Of a stretch of DNA of 64,000 bases, positions 59,701 to 64,000 are shown piece by piece. The notes below the pieces were generated by a model. It saw nothing but the letters and a program-made list of their open reading frames with translations. It ran no database searches and was not told the origin of the DNA. The translations under genes were made by a program, and so were the position numbers. Position 1 is the first letter of the stretch, and each line of letters opens with the position of its first letter. Source of the stretch: Tretioscincus oriximinensis (Eukaryota > Chordata > Lepidosauria > Squamata > Gymnophthalmidae); the NCBI GenBank assembly GCA_022410635.1, contig JAJVDF010001845.1, forward strand, positions 1-64,000. The letters are read 5' to 3'.

Positions 59701-62005
59701 TATGGCACTCTCTTTCCCCTGGGAATCCTCAAGAATCAATACTCTCTAACAGTTCATGGCAAACTTTGACCAGATAATGAAAAGACCAAGGGTTGCTGAA
59801 AAAGACCCTGATGCTGGGTGGTGATGATGGAGTTAGCTGAAGATTAGATGGGTATGGAGCTTGGTTGGGCTTTGGGAGACATTTTAGGGGTCACAAAATG
59901 TCAGACATGATTTAACAACAAGGATGGAAAACATGAGGAATCTACTTGTATACAGCTTTTAAAAGAATTCTGCTGACAAAAAAATTCCCTTCTCTGTGTA
60001 GTCTTCATAGTTTAATAATTCTACATATTGCTTCTCCATAGATTTCTTCAGTCACTTCTATATGATAAATATATTTTTCCTGTTTAGATTCACACTCAAG
60101 TATTTCCTCAGAGCACTTTTGGTTCTCTAACCATCATTTTGGATGTCACATAACAATTGAATACAATGATTTTTGTACCTTGAATAACTTTGTAGAATAG
60201 GGAATTCAGCTGGCTATTAAAGATATTATATAATTGATGAAACTATACCATAGAACTTTTAAATCCCAATTGAAAGCTTCAGTTTGCAGAGTTCAAGCTA
60301 TAATAATGTGAATAGAGGAGTGAAGAAGAGGTTTTGCTTACTTTTCTCAATGGCCTTGTACTTGTACCGCAAACATGGTTTTCAATCATGTGGTTCCAAA
60401 TGTCTATCATGCCTAGTTCCTATATAGCACCATGGCTAAAGGAAGTCTCAAGATATAATTGAGCTGCAATCCCCATAAGCTACAGCCAACAAAGCCAATC
60501 TACAGGAGAGGACGATTTCTGCTTTTAACATGTGTAGAAAAAGGATTTTCTGCAATCTGCTGAAATCCCCACTTCATGTCGCTATTAATAAAATGGACCT
60601 TCACTCGTGTTTCCATCTAGGCATGTTAGTAATAATAGCCAGAACTATGAATAGGCAAGATCACAAAAGAGCTATCGACAGCAACAAAATATACTGGTAC
60701 TAATTTTTTTCTGCTTCTGCCATAGATTGACCTGGATTGAGCAGATCTTAAGGCTACTAAAAGTTATCAATTTTTGGAAGCAAAAAGTAATTCAGCACAG
60801 CCAATATTAAAGGTCAGGTACACTAGTTTAAAACCAAACCTGCTAGCCAGTAAAAGCAGTCAAGATATAAGTGAAAAGCCAGAGCCCTTCTGCATTGAAC
60901 CTTATTCTAGGCCAGTGATGGCAAACATTTTCAGCTCAATGTGTCAAAATCCATTAAAAAAACCCTAGCTTAATTTGGGTGCCATGTCACATCTAGAAAT
61001 ATCCATAATTTTGTGATATTTGTAGCTGAAGTCTAGTTAAAAAAATCTTTTGATACACACGGTTATTGAAGAAGCAAATAATAATAATAATTGTGACTTT
61101 TTGTAGCTGAATTTCATTTGCTAAATCTTCAGTTGAAGTGTTTCATACACATCAAGCCCATGCAAGTAACTTTGTCTTGCAAAGGAGCTAGCAGCACTTT
61201 GAGACTAATTTGAGAAAAGTGGTTGGAATAAGTGGTTGGCATCTGAAGAAGGAGACCTGTCTACGAAAGCTTCTGCCAACCACTTTTCTCAAATTAGTCT
61301 CAAACTGCTGCTAGCTCCTTTGCTGGACTTTCTGCTAGACTAACACGGCTATTTCTCTGAAATTAACTTCGTCTTCTTCATCTTCAGTTTCTTTTTTTGG
61401 TTTTAGTATTATTTAACACTTGTGCCAATTTTTCCTGCCAATTACAAAAATAATAATTTTAATTTAATCAGGGCGGTAGTGTGTCACCCAAAATATCTTG
61501 GCGTGTCACCTTTGACATGCGTTCCAGGCTATTTTCGGAGGAGAGGCCTGCCATCTACTGGCAGAGGATGGCAGGTCTTCATTCTCATCAAAAGTAAAAA
61601 AAAAATGTGTAGAAAAGATAACCATTATACACAAAGTTGGGGGGAAGGGTTGAATTCTTTTTTTATACCATGCTTTTCTAACCCAAAGGGCTTACAAAGT
61701 TATTTTTCACCCAAAAGTTTACATTTTCTCTTCCCCATCAGGCTGTGGTGGTTCTCATTTATCTGATTGGAGTCAGTTGCAATTTCTTGCAATTCTTGCT
61801 TTCAAATAGCTGAGTTGGCTAGAGCTACAGGCTAGTAGATACACAACTTCAAAACCCAGATGAGAGACAGTTTTCATAATGACTGAAACAGAATACTTCA
61901 CAAGGAAATGTTTTTTGATTCAGGTTTCCCAATATAGGAAATGAGGGAGATTTTTTGCATGTTACCTGACAACAGAACTAGGAATTCAGTAGCAATGGAC
62001 TTCAT
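23725..62005 (-). CDS. FXYD3: FXYD-family ion-transport regulator (FXYD3/FXYD4 type), spliced
   Basis: Six coding exons, in order 62005-61966, 47624-47592, 37873-37850, 36403-36329, 28987-28951 and 23737-23725, total 222 bases including the stop: 73 residues. FXYD proteins are small type I membrane proteins that bind Na,K-ATPase and tune its ion affinity. Seen here: a signal peptide (residues 1-20, [13 protein letters not shown] then VFPFLEA), the family signature PFYYD at 29-33 followed by W34, glycines at 40-41, one membrane span (about 39-57), the conserved Ser58 and a basic [12 protein letters not shown] tail. All introns are GT/AG and phases agree. The exon boundaries match what I recall of mammalian FXYD3. 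The N-terminal half recalls both FXYD3 and FXYD4, so the paralogue is not certain. The C-terminus (HYQ, stop) is short, and a missed penultimate exon is possible. The gene is stretched over 38 kb by intronic transposons, none of which hits an exon. Confidence 0.85.
23738..24439. other. FXYD intron, no recognised feature
   Basis: A very short ACATAAGAACATAAGAG patch near 23898 resembles a CR1-like tail. Nothing else stands out. Confidence 0.4.
24440..25395 (+). mobile_element. L2-like LINE, 3' part
   Basis: Plus-strand fragment carrying the C-terminal part of an L2-type [22 protein letters not shown] near 24500 (the first residues approximate), then [11 protein letters not shown] near 24780, [11 protein letters not shown] near 24840, and [19 protein letters not shown] near 24945. 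The 3' tail (CTGCTCAGAACCCTTTGTGG near 25345, then TATAAATAAAAT) is of L2 type. Frameshifts are present. Lies in the FXYD intron. Confidence 0.8.
25396..25730. other. FXYD intron, no recognised feature
   Basis: Unique-looking AT-rich sequence between L2 and CR1 fragments. Confidence 0.4.
25731..25985 (-). mobile_element. CR1 3' end
   Basis: Starts with the reverse complement of the CR1 tail (ATCATAGAATCATAGAG), then the 3' untranslated block with CCAACCCCCTGCTC and GTTTCCTCTGATATCTAATC, characteristic of CR1 elements of birds and reptiles. Confidence 0.85.
25986..26280 (+). mobile_element. CR1-like LINE 3' end (TTATGTTC tail family)
   Basis: Same 3' sequence as at 6375-6605: AAGCTTGGAGAGCTTCAAG, TTTATGGACACCAAGAGTAT, GTGACACAGAATGCTGGACT, ending TGTTCTTATGTTC. 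Abuts a minus-strand relative at 26281. Confidence 0.8.
26281..27330 (-). mobile_element. CR1-like LINE, endonuclease to early RT
   Basis: On the minus strand, an endonuclease piece [12 protein letters not shown] near 27270, [17 protein letters not shown] near 27180 and [17 protein letters not shown] near 27080, then the linker and RT entry with FPIFKKR near 26375 and an SLTSI-like block at about 26310. The boundary with the plus-strand CR1-like tail at 26280 is sharp. Decayed by shifts. Confidence 0.75.
27331..28950. other. FXYD intron, no recognised feature
   Basis: Includes a short TTATTTATT-rich patch near 28310. Open frames here carry no known motif. Confidence 0.4.
28951..28987 (-). 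CDS. FXYD3: FXYD gene, coding exon 5 (cytosolic tail)
   Basis: Acceptor TTTTTTTCCAG before 28987 and donor GTAATG after 28951. Encodes the rest of the Ser codon and [11 protein letters not shown], with Cys residues just inside the membrane as in FXYD3 and FXYD4. Confidence 0.85.
29465..30232 (+). mobile_element. solo LTR (TGTTGGG...CCCCCRTTA family), copy B
   Basis: The best-bounded copy: starts TGTTGGGATTATCC, ends ACCCCCATTA, and is flanked by an exact 6-bp duplication AGAGAT (29459-29464 and 30233-30238). Same internal blocks as copies A and C, including CACGTGTGCTGTAC and AATAAAAGATTG. The minus-strand open frame inside it resembles that in copy A only because the LTRs are related. Confidence 0.85.
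30490..30960 (+). promoter_or_regulatory. GC-rich, CpG-rich promoter-like leader
   Basis: Markedly GC- and CpG-rich in an AT-rich window. A TTTAAAAGG box lies near 30679, and a possible splice donor GAGGAG|GTAAGG near 30877-30879. An acceptor-like CCTAG precedes the gag ATG (31754). This suggests a DIRS promoter with a spliced leader; a host CpG island inside the intron is the alternative. Inference only. Confidence 0.4.
31014..31205. repeat. two-copy tandem repeat, period about 96 bp
   Basis: Units starting ACCCTCAGTG at 31014 and 31110 share GTTTTGCAGGG / GAGTTGCAGGG, an (AAATA)n-rich stretch and GAAGAAGTAAAAATAACC. Lies between the GC-rich leader and gag. Confidence 0.8.
31325..31590. repeat. 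two-copy imperfect tandem repeat
   Basis: Both units contain a CCTCATAG(C/T)CTG block, then CAGGAGCCCTCTGGGT and a TCTGTAATAG block, followed by GGTTATTGTG or GGTTATGTTG; spacing about 123 bp. Part of the DIRS leader. Confidence 0.7.
31754..32910 (+). pseudogene. DIRS gag-like protein, frameshifted
   Basis: Start chosen at [20 protein letters not shown] (31754). It is basic and Pro/Lys-rich, with a Ser-rich acidic tract near 32200. The frame shifts near 31935, again near 32270, and after the [15 protein letters not shown] block (stop near 32450). A conserved middle block follows: [19 protein letters not shown] from about 32530, and then [17 protein letters not shown]. The last part, [10 protein letters not shown] near 32870, is the beginning of a Cys-rich motif that is then lost. 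In DIRS elements this protein would bind the element RNA. Confidence 0.65.
32925..33785 (+). pseudogene. DIRS reverse transcriptase, truncated
   Basis: RT motifs in order: [20 protein letters not shown] (about 32970-33030), [20 protein letters not shown], then [20 protein letters not shown] with the usual first catalytic Asp changed (KYIIQSAF near 33200), [11 protein letters not shown] near 33245, and PMGCSMCC near 33300. The frame shifts there; THYLDD near 33393 is the catalytic YxDD box, then [24 protein letters not shown] near 33450-33520 (shorter overlapping blocks). Not functional: frameshift, altered catalytic residue and no recombinase. Confidence 0.75.
33794..35872 (+). pseudogene. 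copia polyprotein: integrase end, RT, RNase H
   Basis: Integrase end: [17 protein letters not shown] near 33835 and [19 protein letters not shown] near 33908. [14 protein letters not shown] near 34400, [14 protein letters not shown] near 34492, [10 protein letters not shown] near 34550, [12 protein letters not shown] near 34675, [12 protein letters not shown] near 34795 and, after a stop at 34917-34919 and a frame change, [10 protein letters not shown] near 34933. RNase [21 protein letters not shown] near 35425-35480, [10 protein letters not shown] near 35540, [12 protein letters not shown] near 35687 and ADTFTKCL near 35778. There are further stops near 33974, 35042 and 35250. The residues expected for catalysis are largely kept, so decay is moderate. 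Confidence 0.85.
35870..36200 (+). mobile_element. copia 3' LTR (end approximate)
   Basis: Follows a GAGGAGG polypurine run and begins TGTTAAGATATTCAG. Contains TATATAAGAAG near 36040, a plausible TATA box, and an AATAT-rich end. The terminal CA and target duplication cannot be fixed because the 5' LTR is missing. Confidence 0.55.
36329..36403 (-). CDS. FXYD3: FXYD gene, coding exon 4 (membrane span)
   Basis: Acceptor TTTCCTACAG before 36403 and donor GTAAGT after 36329. Encodes the second half of the Asp codon, WESLRIGG and the hydrophobic membrane segment, ending inside the conserved Ser codon. Confidence 0.9.
36404..37849. other. FXYD intron 3, no recognised feature
   Basis: AT-rich intron sequence between micro-exon 3 and exon 4; no repeat motif that I can name. 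Confidence 0.4.
37850..37873 (-). CDS. FXYD3: FXYD gene, coding exon 3 (24-bp micro-exon)
   Basis: Acceptor TTTGTGCAG before 37873 and a consensus donor GTAAGT after 37850. Encodes KKSPFYY with split Asp codons on both sides, making the PFYYD motif across the junction with exon 4. Confidence 0.88.
38905..39412 (-). pseudogene. hAT transposase, C-terminal part
   Basis: Resumes after the L1 with TVV-KIYGHF-like sequence, then [20 protein letters not shown] near 39350-39300 and [20 protein letters not shown] near 39290-39230. A later block runs [20 protein letters not shown] near 39020-38960. The segment after the TVV block continues the transposase; the usual TTRW-type residues are altered (DNSLAF). 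Frameshifted near 39165. Confidence 0.65.
39413..43985 (-). mobile_element. L1-like LINE with 14-bp target duplication
   Basis: Inserted in the hAT transposase gene: ATTACTACAGTTTC is present exactly at 39399-39412 and 43986-43999. The 3' end, with an A-rich tail, is on the left (39413-39450 reads T-rich on plus), so the element is on the minus strand. It carries about 650 bp of 5' sequence, then ORF2; no ORF1 was seen. About 4.57 kb, 5'-truncated. This is the best preserved L1 of the window. Confidence 0.88.
39840..43317 (-). pseudogene. L1 ORF2: endonuclease and reverse transcriptase
   Basis: Endonuclease: [15 protein letters not shown] near 43320-43280, a deletion, then [13 protein letters not shown] near 43190, [13 protein letters not shown] near 43070, [12 protein letters not shown] near 42980, YSRIDYIVV near 42785 and CAHSDPH near 42720. 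[22 protein letters not shown] near 42005-41950, [20 protein letters not shown] (about 41860), LFADDILIL near 41290, and [19 protein letters not shown] near 41430-41375. The C-terminal part has [14 protein letters not shown] near 40050. Frames shift near 42715, 42190, 41720, 41166 and 40520, with stops; not functional. Confidence 0.85.
43986..44560 (-). pseudogene. hAT transposase, N-terminal/central part
   Basis: Minus-strand blocks: [20 protein letters not shown] near 44420-44365, FFSVSTDTS near 44350, then [20 protein letters not shown] from 44310, [20 protein letters not shown] near 44160, [20 protein letters not shown] near 44060, and DVETVVI at the L1 junction. The pattern (D in a DTS block, then the YAA..NVNYG block) is that of hAT transposases. 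Frameshift near 44340. No BED zinc finger was found upstream. Confidence 0.75.
44818..45529 (+). mobile_element. solo LTR (TGTTGGG...CCCCCRTTA family), copy C
   Basis: The left end is diverged (TTTCGGGTTTCACC), but AATTGGCATTAATATAT, the AATAAAAACTGC poly(A)-signal block and AAACCCCCGTTA match copies A and B. Flanks ACTCAT (44812-44817) and ACTAAT (45530-45535) fit a 6-bp duplication with one mismatch. Inserted in the hAT 5' part. Confidence 0.7.
45945..46155. repeat. two-copy imperfect tandem repeat, period about 109 bp
   Basis: GCTGCAAAAATACAAA at 45956 and 46065, each followed by GGTGGCACC or TTGGCACCC, ACTACT, then GAGACTCTGCCTTGTAGCC or AAACTCTGTCTTGCAGCC. Lies in the hAT 5' non-coding region. 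Confidence 0.75.
46675..47350 (-). mobile_element. CR1-like LINE, RT C-terminal part
   Basis: On the minus strand: [20 protein letters not shown] near 47190-47130, then [20 protein letters not shown] near 46925-46870, [20 protein letters not shown] near 46865-46810 and [12 protein letters not shown] near 46780. Same family as the 2030-6605 copy. Frameshifted. FXYD exon 2 starts about 240 bp further right. Confidence 0.8.
47592..47624 (-). CDS. FXYD3: FXYD gene, coding exon 2 (33 bp)
   Basis: Acceptor TTCTGCAG before 47624 and donor GTAGGT after 47592. Completes the signal peptide and adds [11 protein letters not shown] second GT four bases downstream (GTAATA) would also be a donor, but using it puts TAA in frame in the next exon, so the GTAGGT donor is preferred. 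The exon lies in a gap between two CR1-derived pieces. Confidence 0.8.
47706..48065 (-). mobile_element. CR1, RT core joined to 3' end
   Basis: The left end is the CR1 tail (ATAGAATTATAGAATTGGAAG on plus, with the GTTCCAACCCCCTGC-type block). To the right, minus-strand [22 protein letters not shown] near 47955-47895 and [15 protein letters not shown] near 47875-47835, where the usual GVPQGS has changed. The jump from RT core to tail shows an internal deletion. Confidence 0.85.
48066..48420. repeat. low-complexity CCCCACTCTTCCTC-type repeat
   Basis: From about 48178 a pyrimidine-rich degenerate tandem array based on CACTCTTCCTC / TCTCCCCCCACCC. It produces a Gly/Arg/Glu-rich open frame on the minus strand that is not a gene. 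A non-repetitive stretch (48066-48177) precedes it. Confidence 0.85.
48421..49189. other. FXYD intron, no recognised feature
   Basis: Contains GAGTTCCCAGCATGCA, a phrase common in short dispersed repeats, but no clear element. The minus-strand frame at about 48789-49010 would be hydrophobic; I see no family match. Confidence 0.35.
49190..49460. repeat. repeat related to the fold-back element at 189-350
   Basis: Shares GCCATCCACATGC, GGCCAAG, CTGAGAT and AGAATAA..CTCAGTGGG blocks with the 189-350 element, in two partial units (about 49210-49345 and 49400-49470). Less symmetric than the first copy. Confidence 0.45.
49461..50054. other. FXYD intron, no recognised feature
   Basis: Includes a Ser-rich open frame on the plus strand (49450-49824) without any motif known to me. 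Confidence 0.35.
50200..50761 (+). repeat. provirus 5' LTR
   Basis: Begins TGATGGAACC and ends CTCTTCA. AATAAA at 50569-50574 would be the poly(A) signal. The 3' copy ends CCCTTCA; the last 20 bases are the most diverged part of the pair. Confidence 0.88.
50764..50780 (+). other. primer-binding site, tRNA-Trp type
   Basis: TGGTGACCCGCGACGTG, two bases after the LTR. It equals the Trp-type site of alpharetroviruses except for one inserted G, so the match is good but not perfect. Confidence 0.75.
50879..52055 (+). pseudogene. provirus gag (matrix and capsid), frameshifted
   Basis: The ATG at 50879 opens a matrix-like region ([16 protein letters not shown], then [20 protein letters not shown] around 50972-51030), as expected for a membrane-targeting Gag N-terminus. 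The frame breaks at a C tract (51227-51239) and again around 51360-51390. The capsid part runs from about 51400 to 52055. It has [14 protein letters not shown] and [15 protein letters not shown] near 51610-51690 and [15 protein letters not shown] near 51715, the order seen in alpha/beta-type capsids. A shift at a T run near 52022 ends it. No zinc-knuckle (nucleocapsid) or protease could be found downstream. Confidence 0.8.
52056..54370 (+). other. provirus interior without recognisable class-II pol
   Basis: AT- and TG-rich sequence with almost no coding signal. A segment at about 52147-52640 looks LTR-like (TGTGATTC start, AATAAATAAG followed by a TTGTATCGCG block), and a single short RT-like patch lies at 53691-53870. 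The most economical reading is that pol was replaced by, or has received, pieces of another retroelement. Confidence 0.4.
53691..53873 (+). pseudogene. short RT-thumb/connection-like remnant
   Basis: One frame reads [20 protein letters not shown] and, further on, [13 protein letters not shown], then TAA. The pattern PP.DVTEL followed 30 residues later by A.LTR.MYALLGK is the one found after the RT core in retroviral and Ty3-like pols. Which family cannot be told from 60 residues; spuma- or ERV-L-like is a guess. Confidence 0.4.
54376..54600 (+). pseudogene. provirus integrase remnant (C-terminal part)
   Basis: The frame [20 protein letters not shown] and then [10 protein letters not shown] resembles the end of the integrase catalytic core, where a Glu (here in MIE) is catalytic. 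It continues with [13 protein letters not shown]. The following 200 bases carry degraded integrase C-terminal sequence in other frames. The upstream RT, RNase H and integrase N-terminus are missing. Confidence 0.65.
55065..57638 (+). pseudogene. provirus env (SU and TM), broken in four or more places
   Basis: Envelope glycoprotein gene. It starts at 55065 with about 45 hydrophilic residues, then a hydrophobic segment (residues 46-70) and a basic RGKR at 80-83; a second basic RVKR lies near 55540. The frame changes between 55567 and 55628. SU continues to a TGA at 56836-56838, with many Asn glycosylation sites and a CFVC motif (56479-56490). Reading continues to about 57070, then changes frame again. 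TM is in the 57087-57638 frame, with a heptad-like stretch, a C-x5-C pair (57273-57293), a TAG at 57375-57377 and a membrane anchor near 57434-57500. Gamma-type TMs have C-x6-CC, so the second Cys is missing or the type differs. Not expressible as one protein. Confidence 0.8.
57648..57663 (+). other. polypurine tract
   Basis: AAAAGAAAGGGGGAGA directly before the 3' LTR, the usual plus-strand primer of a retrovirus. Confidence 0.85.
57664..58962 (+). repeat. provirus 3' LTR, split by a solo LTR
   Basis: 1299 bp; subtracting the 732-bp insert and its 5-bp duplication gives 562 bp, equal to the 5' LTR. Followed by the target duplication CGAGTC. Confidence 0.88.
57989..58720 (+). mobile_element. 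solo LTR (TGTGGCG...CGCCACA family), copy 2
   Basis: Inserted in the provirus 3' LTR with an exact 5-bp duplication CATGT (57984-57988 and 58721-58725). The empty site is visible in the 5' LTR (ACCATGCATGTATGTTACG near 50517). Same ends and body as copy 1, but without the 147-bp duplication. Confidence 0.92.
59029..61178. other. FXYD intron 1, no gene recognised
   Basis: AT-rich. CCAGTGATGGCAAACATTTT near 60914 and GTGTCACCTTTGACATGCG near 61503 resemble the two ends of a family of non-autonomous DNA repeats common in reptiles, but I could not prove the pairing. Confidence 0.4.
61179..61323. repeat. 48-bp inverted repeat, 49-bp loop
   Basis: Arms 61179-61226 and 61276-61323 are reverse complements with one mismatch. 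The loop contains CTGAAGAAGGAGACCTGTCT and ACGAAAGCTTCTG, a phrase frequent in dispersed sauropsid repeats. Confidence 0.85.
61760..61865 (-). mobile_element. SINE fragment related to 14935-15242
   Basis: The reverse complement contains TAGCCTGTAGCTCTAGCCAA and GAAAGCAAGAAT..CAAGAAATTGCAACT, as in the copy at about 15070-15130. Only the middle of the element is preserved. Confidence 0.6.
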
Positions 62006-62033
62006 GTTGATGGACAGCAGATCAAATAGAGTT
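61966..62033 (-). CDS. FXYD3: FXYD gene, first coding exon (signal peptide)
   Basis: Acceptor TTCCGCAG before 62033 and donor GTAACA after 61966. There are 28 bases of 5' untranslated sequence, then ATG at 62005-62003 with codons for [13 protein letters not shown], ending in phase 1. The acceptor implies at least one non-coding exon further upstream, which I could not identify. Confidence 0.8.
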
Positions 62034-62544
62034 CTGCGGAAAAAAGATGGTTTATTAAGAAAGCAGGAATGGAAATCACGGTTCTATTTTCATTATCCCT
62101 TCCTAGTCATAAGATAAATGAGAAATGAGACATTGAGAAAAAAGTATGTTTTGAAATACTCTGATACTCAGTATCATAAGACAGCCTACATTAAATGCAT
62201 GTAAACCAATCTTTATTGGCTTATTGGGACTGGAAATGTATTCTGCTAATTACTTGGGTTTATGAAACCTGAGGGAAGGGAACAGAATAGTGTCAGATGT
62301 GCTACTACTTACAATGACATTGTCAGTTGAAACTAATATAATTCTGCCTTCCTAATTGCCTCCAAAACCAGCACTAAATAAGCAAACAAGATACTGAATG
62401 TACAGAATTAAGAACAAGTGAAAGGTCTCCTGATTTCAAGAGGAAGTGGAGTACAGAAGGGGAAAGTGAATATTTGACACTGTCAACAAAGCCATCTTAG
62501 AATCCTACCAAAAGGCCAGATTTCACAAAATGCAGATTTTCCTG
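62034..62544. other. upstream of FXYD coding exon 1, nothing recognised
   Basis: No untranslated exon or promoter could be supported. Confidence 0.35.
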
Positions 62545-63990
62545 CTCTTTCAGCACATTGCCAGATTTTTAAAATTATTATTATATATTTAATACAAACA
62601 ATTTCTAAAAGAACAACTTGTGACAGTACTTGATAGCACGCTCAACATAAAAAACAACATATAACAAACATCCCCAAATGTTATATAACATTTATCAGTC
62701 AAAGGAATATTCAAATTAACTTATTTATTAATGGGAATATCTCCCTACATAAACTGCCATGTTAACATATCGCCTCGACCCTCGATGTATCTAATTACCT
62801 TATGCCAATAACTGTCTTTGTACCAAATTAGATATAAATCCATTATAAAATAAACACTTTTTGTTAAATAAAACAAATTTTATAATTTGAATCACATATA
62901 TTTCCCAGCATCCCATTGTCCATTTTTGTTTGTCTTTCCAAGCATAGGTTCTTGTTAATAAAGCAGCAGTAATTATCCAGTTATATAAAAATTCATCATC
63001 GATATACCCATAAATGGGGTTTGGGTGAATGACCATTTTTCAATAGGCTAGTTTATTGAAAAGGCCATTATTGTGCGAATGATGGTTTGAATAACTTCCC
63101 TGAAAGGTTTAACTTTGTCACAAGTCCACTAAAGGTGTACATAGTCTCCACCACAGGGGAGCACCACAGTGTCAACAACTTGGATTCATATTAATTACAA
63201 AATGAGATAATTGAGAAGACATACTATACCATATCGTTATCAATTTTATAAATAACTCGATAATTTTATTATACAAGAATAAATGAATTAATATTCTTTA
63301 TAATACCTGGAGAGATATTAGCCACTTGTAATCATTTACTAGTTATAATTTCATAAAACATAAACCTTAAACTAATCATGTATTTGTAAAGCAAGCCTAT
63401 AATACTTTTCTTGTTATTTATAGACTCATCAATTATTATTTTCAAATGATTTAATGATTCCAAAATTGAGTTTTTATTCTGATGGGTGCAAAGATAATTA
63501 TTGCATTGGTTATTAACCAATTTTTGGCTTCAATAGTTTCTTGTATAAAAGTTCTATTAATAGATGGAATTATATTATCATTGAAAAACTCAATTATTTT
63601 AATTTTATTCGATTCAATATTTTTTTTACTAATATGCGATGGTATGATTTTAGCTTTGAAATATTGAATCTAATTTAGATTTTCTTAGGGCCAGTTTACA
63701 AGCCCAACTTTTATATGCTCCAGTTGCAGCCAATGTAGGCCCATATAATTTTTGAATAGATCTCTTTGCCCAATGATAGTGGATTATTGACATATCTTGA
63801 AGTTGATAAATTTCCCTTCCTATTAATACCCATTTTTAGTTAATTTATATTCCACATCAATTATTTTTGCAATGTAAATGGCATCATAATAAATTTCATA
63901 GTTAGTTAGCCCCCTCTGCCTTATTTAGTATTTGTATATAAATGTTCTTGCCTAATCCTTCCTTTGCATGTTCCTTGCAGCCTAAATATA
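62545..63990 (-). mobile_element. L1-like LINE 3' end
   Basis: On the minus strand, VHLWWTCDKVKPFREVIQTI near 63145-63085 corresponds to the [12 protein letters not shown] block of the L1 at 40.05 kb. The ORF end follows (ITAALLTRTYAWKDKQKWTM near 62975-62915), and then an A-rich 3' tail near 62560-62600. Upstream L1-like sequence continues to the window end with shifts. Confidence 0.6.
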
Positions 63991-64000
63991 TTTATTCCAA

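Noticed and set aside
60340..60400. Candidate FXYD exon with a GTAAGC donor (minus)
   Set aside because: No convincing acceptor, and the exon end has the wrong phase; the 47592-47624 exon fits the family alignment and both neighbouring phases.
1..64000. CRISPR arrays, bacterial operons, tRNA or rRNA genes
   Set aside because: Nothing with regular spacers, ribosomal RNA blocks or an intact tRNA fold; the window is vertebrate nuclear DNA.

Overview
The window looks like squamate-reptile (lizard or gecko type) nuclear DNA. It is AT-rich, has no compact operons, and is packed with CR1-like, L1-like, L2-like and Vingi/I-like LINEs, a tRNA-like SINE, hAT, DIRS and Ty1/copia remnants, solo LTRs and one provirus. 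Taxon and repeat-family names are inferred from motifs, because no database search was possible. Nearly every long open frame is a decayed retroelement or a shadow of one.

One real host gene is visible: a six-exon FXYD-family gene (FXYD3/FXYD4 type) on the minus strand, from about 62.03 kb down to 23.55 kb. Its exons are 24-75 bp coding pieces, all with GT/AG junctions and compatible phases. They predict a 73-residue type I membrane protein with a signal peptide, a PFYYD motif, one membrane span and a short basic tail. A poly(A) signal follows the last exon. The introns hold nearly all of the mobile DNA between 24 and 61 kb.

Layout. 0-23.5 kb (downstream of the gene): L1-like and CR1-like fragments with an L1 inserted in a CR1-like copy; a solo LTR (6781-7666); a nearly complete Vingi/I-like LINE (about 8.1-14.5 kb); microsatellites around a 250-N gap; a second Vingi-like copy and an L1-like copy, both minus, the latter split by a solo LTR. 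23.5-37.9 kb: FXYD 3' exons, an L2 and several CR1 pieces, a second solo LTR, and a DIRS element joined head to tail to a 5'-truncated Ty1/copia element. 38.3-46.6 kb: a hAT transposon (minus) carrying an L1 with a 14-bp target duplication and a third solo LTR. 46.7-50 kb: CR1 pieces around FXYD exon 2 and low-complexity DNA. 50.05-59.03 kb: a short inverted-repeat transposon split by an 8.8-kb provirus with 562-bp LTRs, a 6-bp target duplication and a tRNA-Trp-type primer site; its pol is mostly lost, its env is long but broken, and a further solo LTR sits in its 3' LTR. 59-64 kb: FXYD first coding exon and an L1-like 3' end.

Three exact tandem duplications (147, 407 and 474 bp), each separated by one N, are best read as assembly artefacts. 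I found no RNA genes, CRISPR arrays or prokaryote-type systems.
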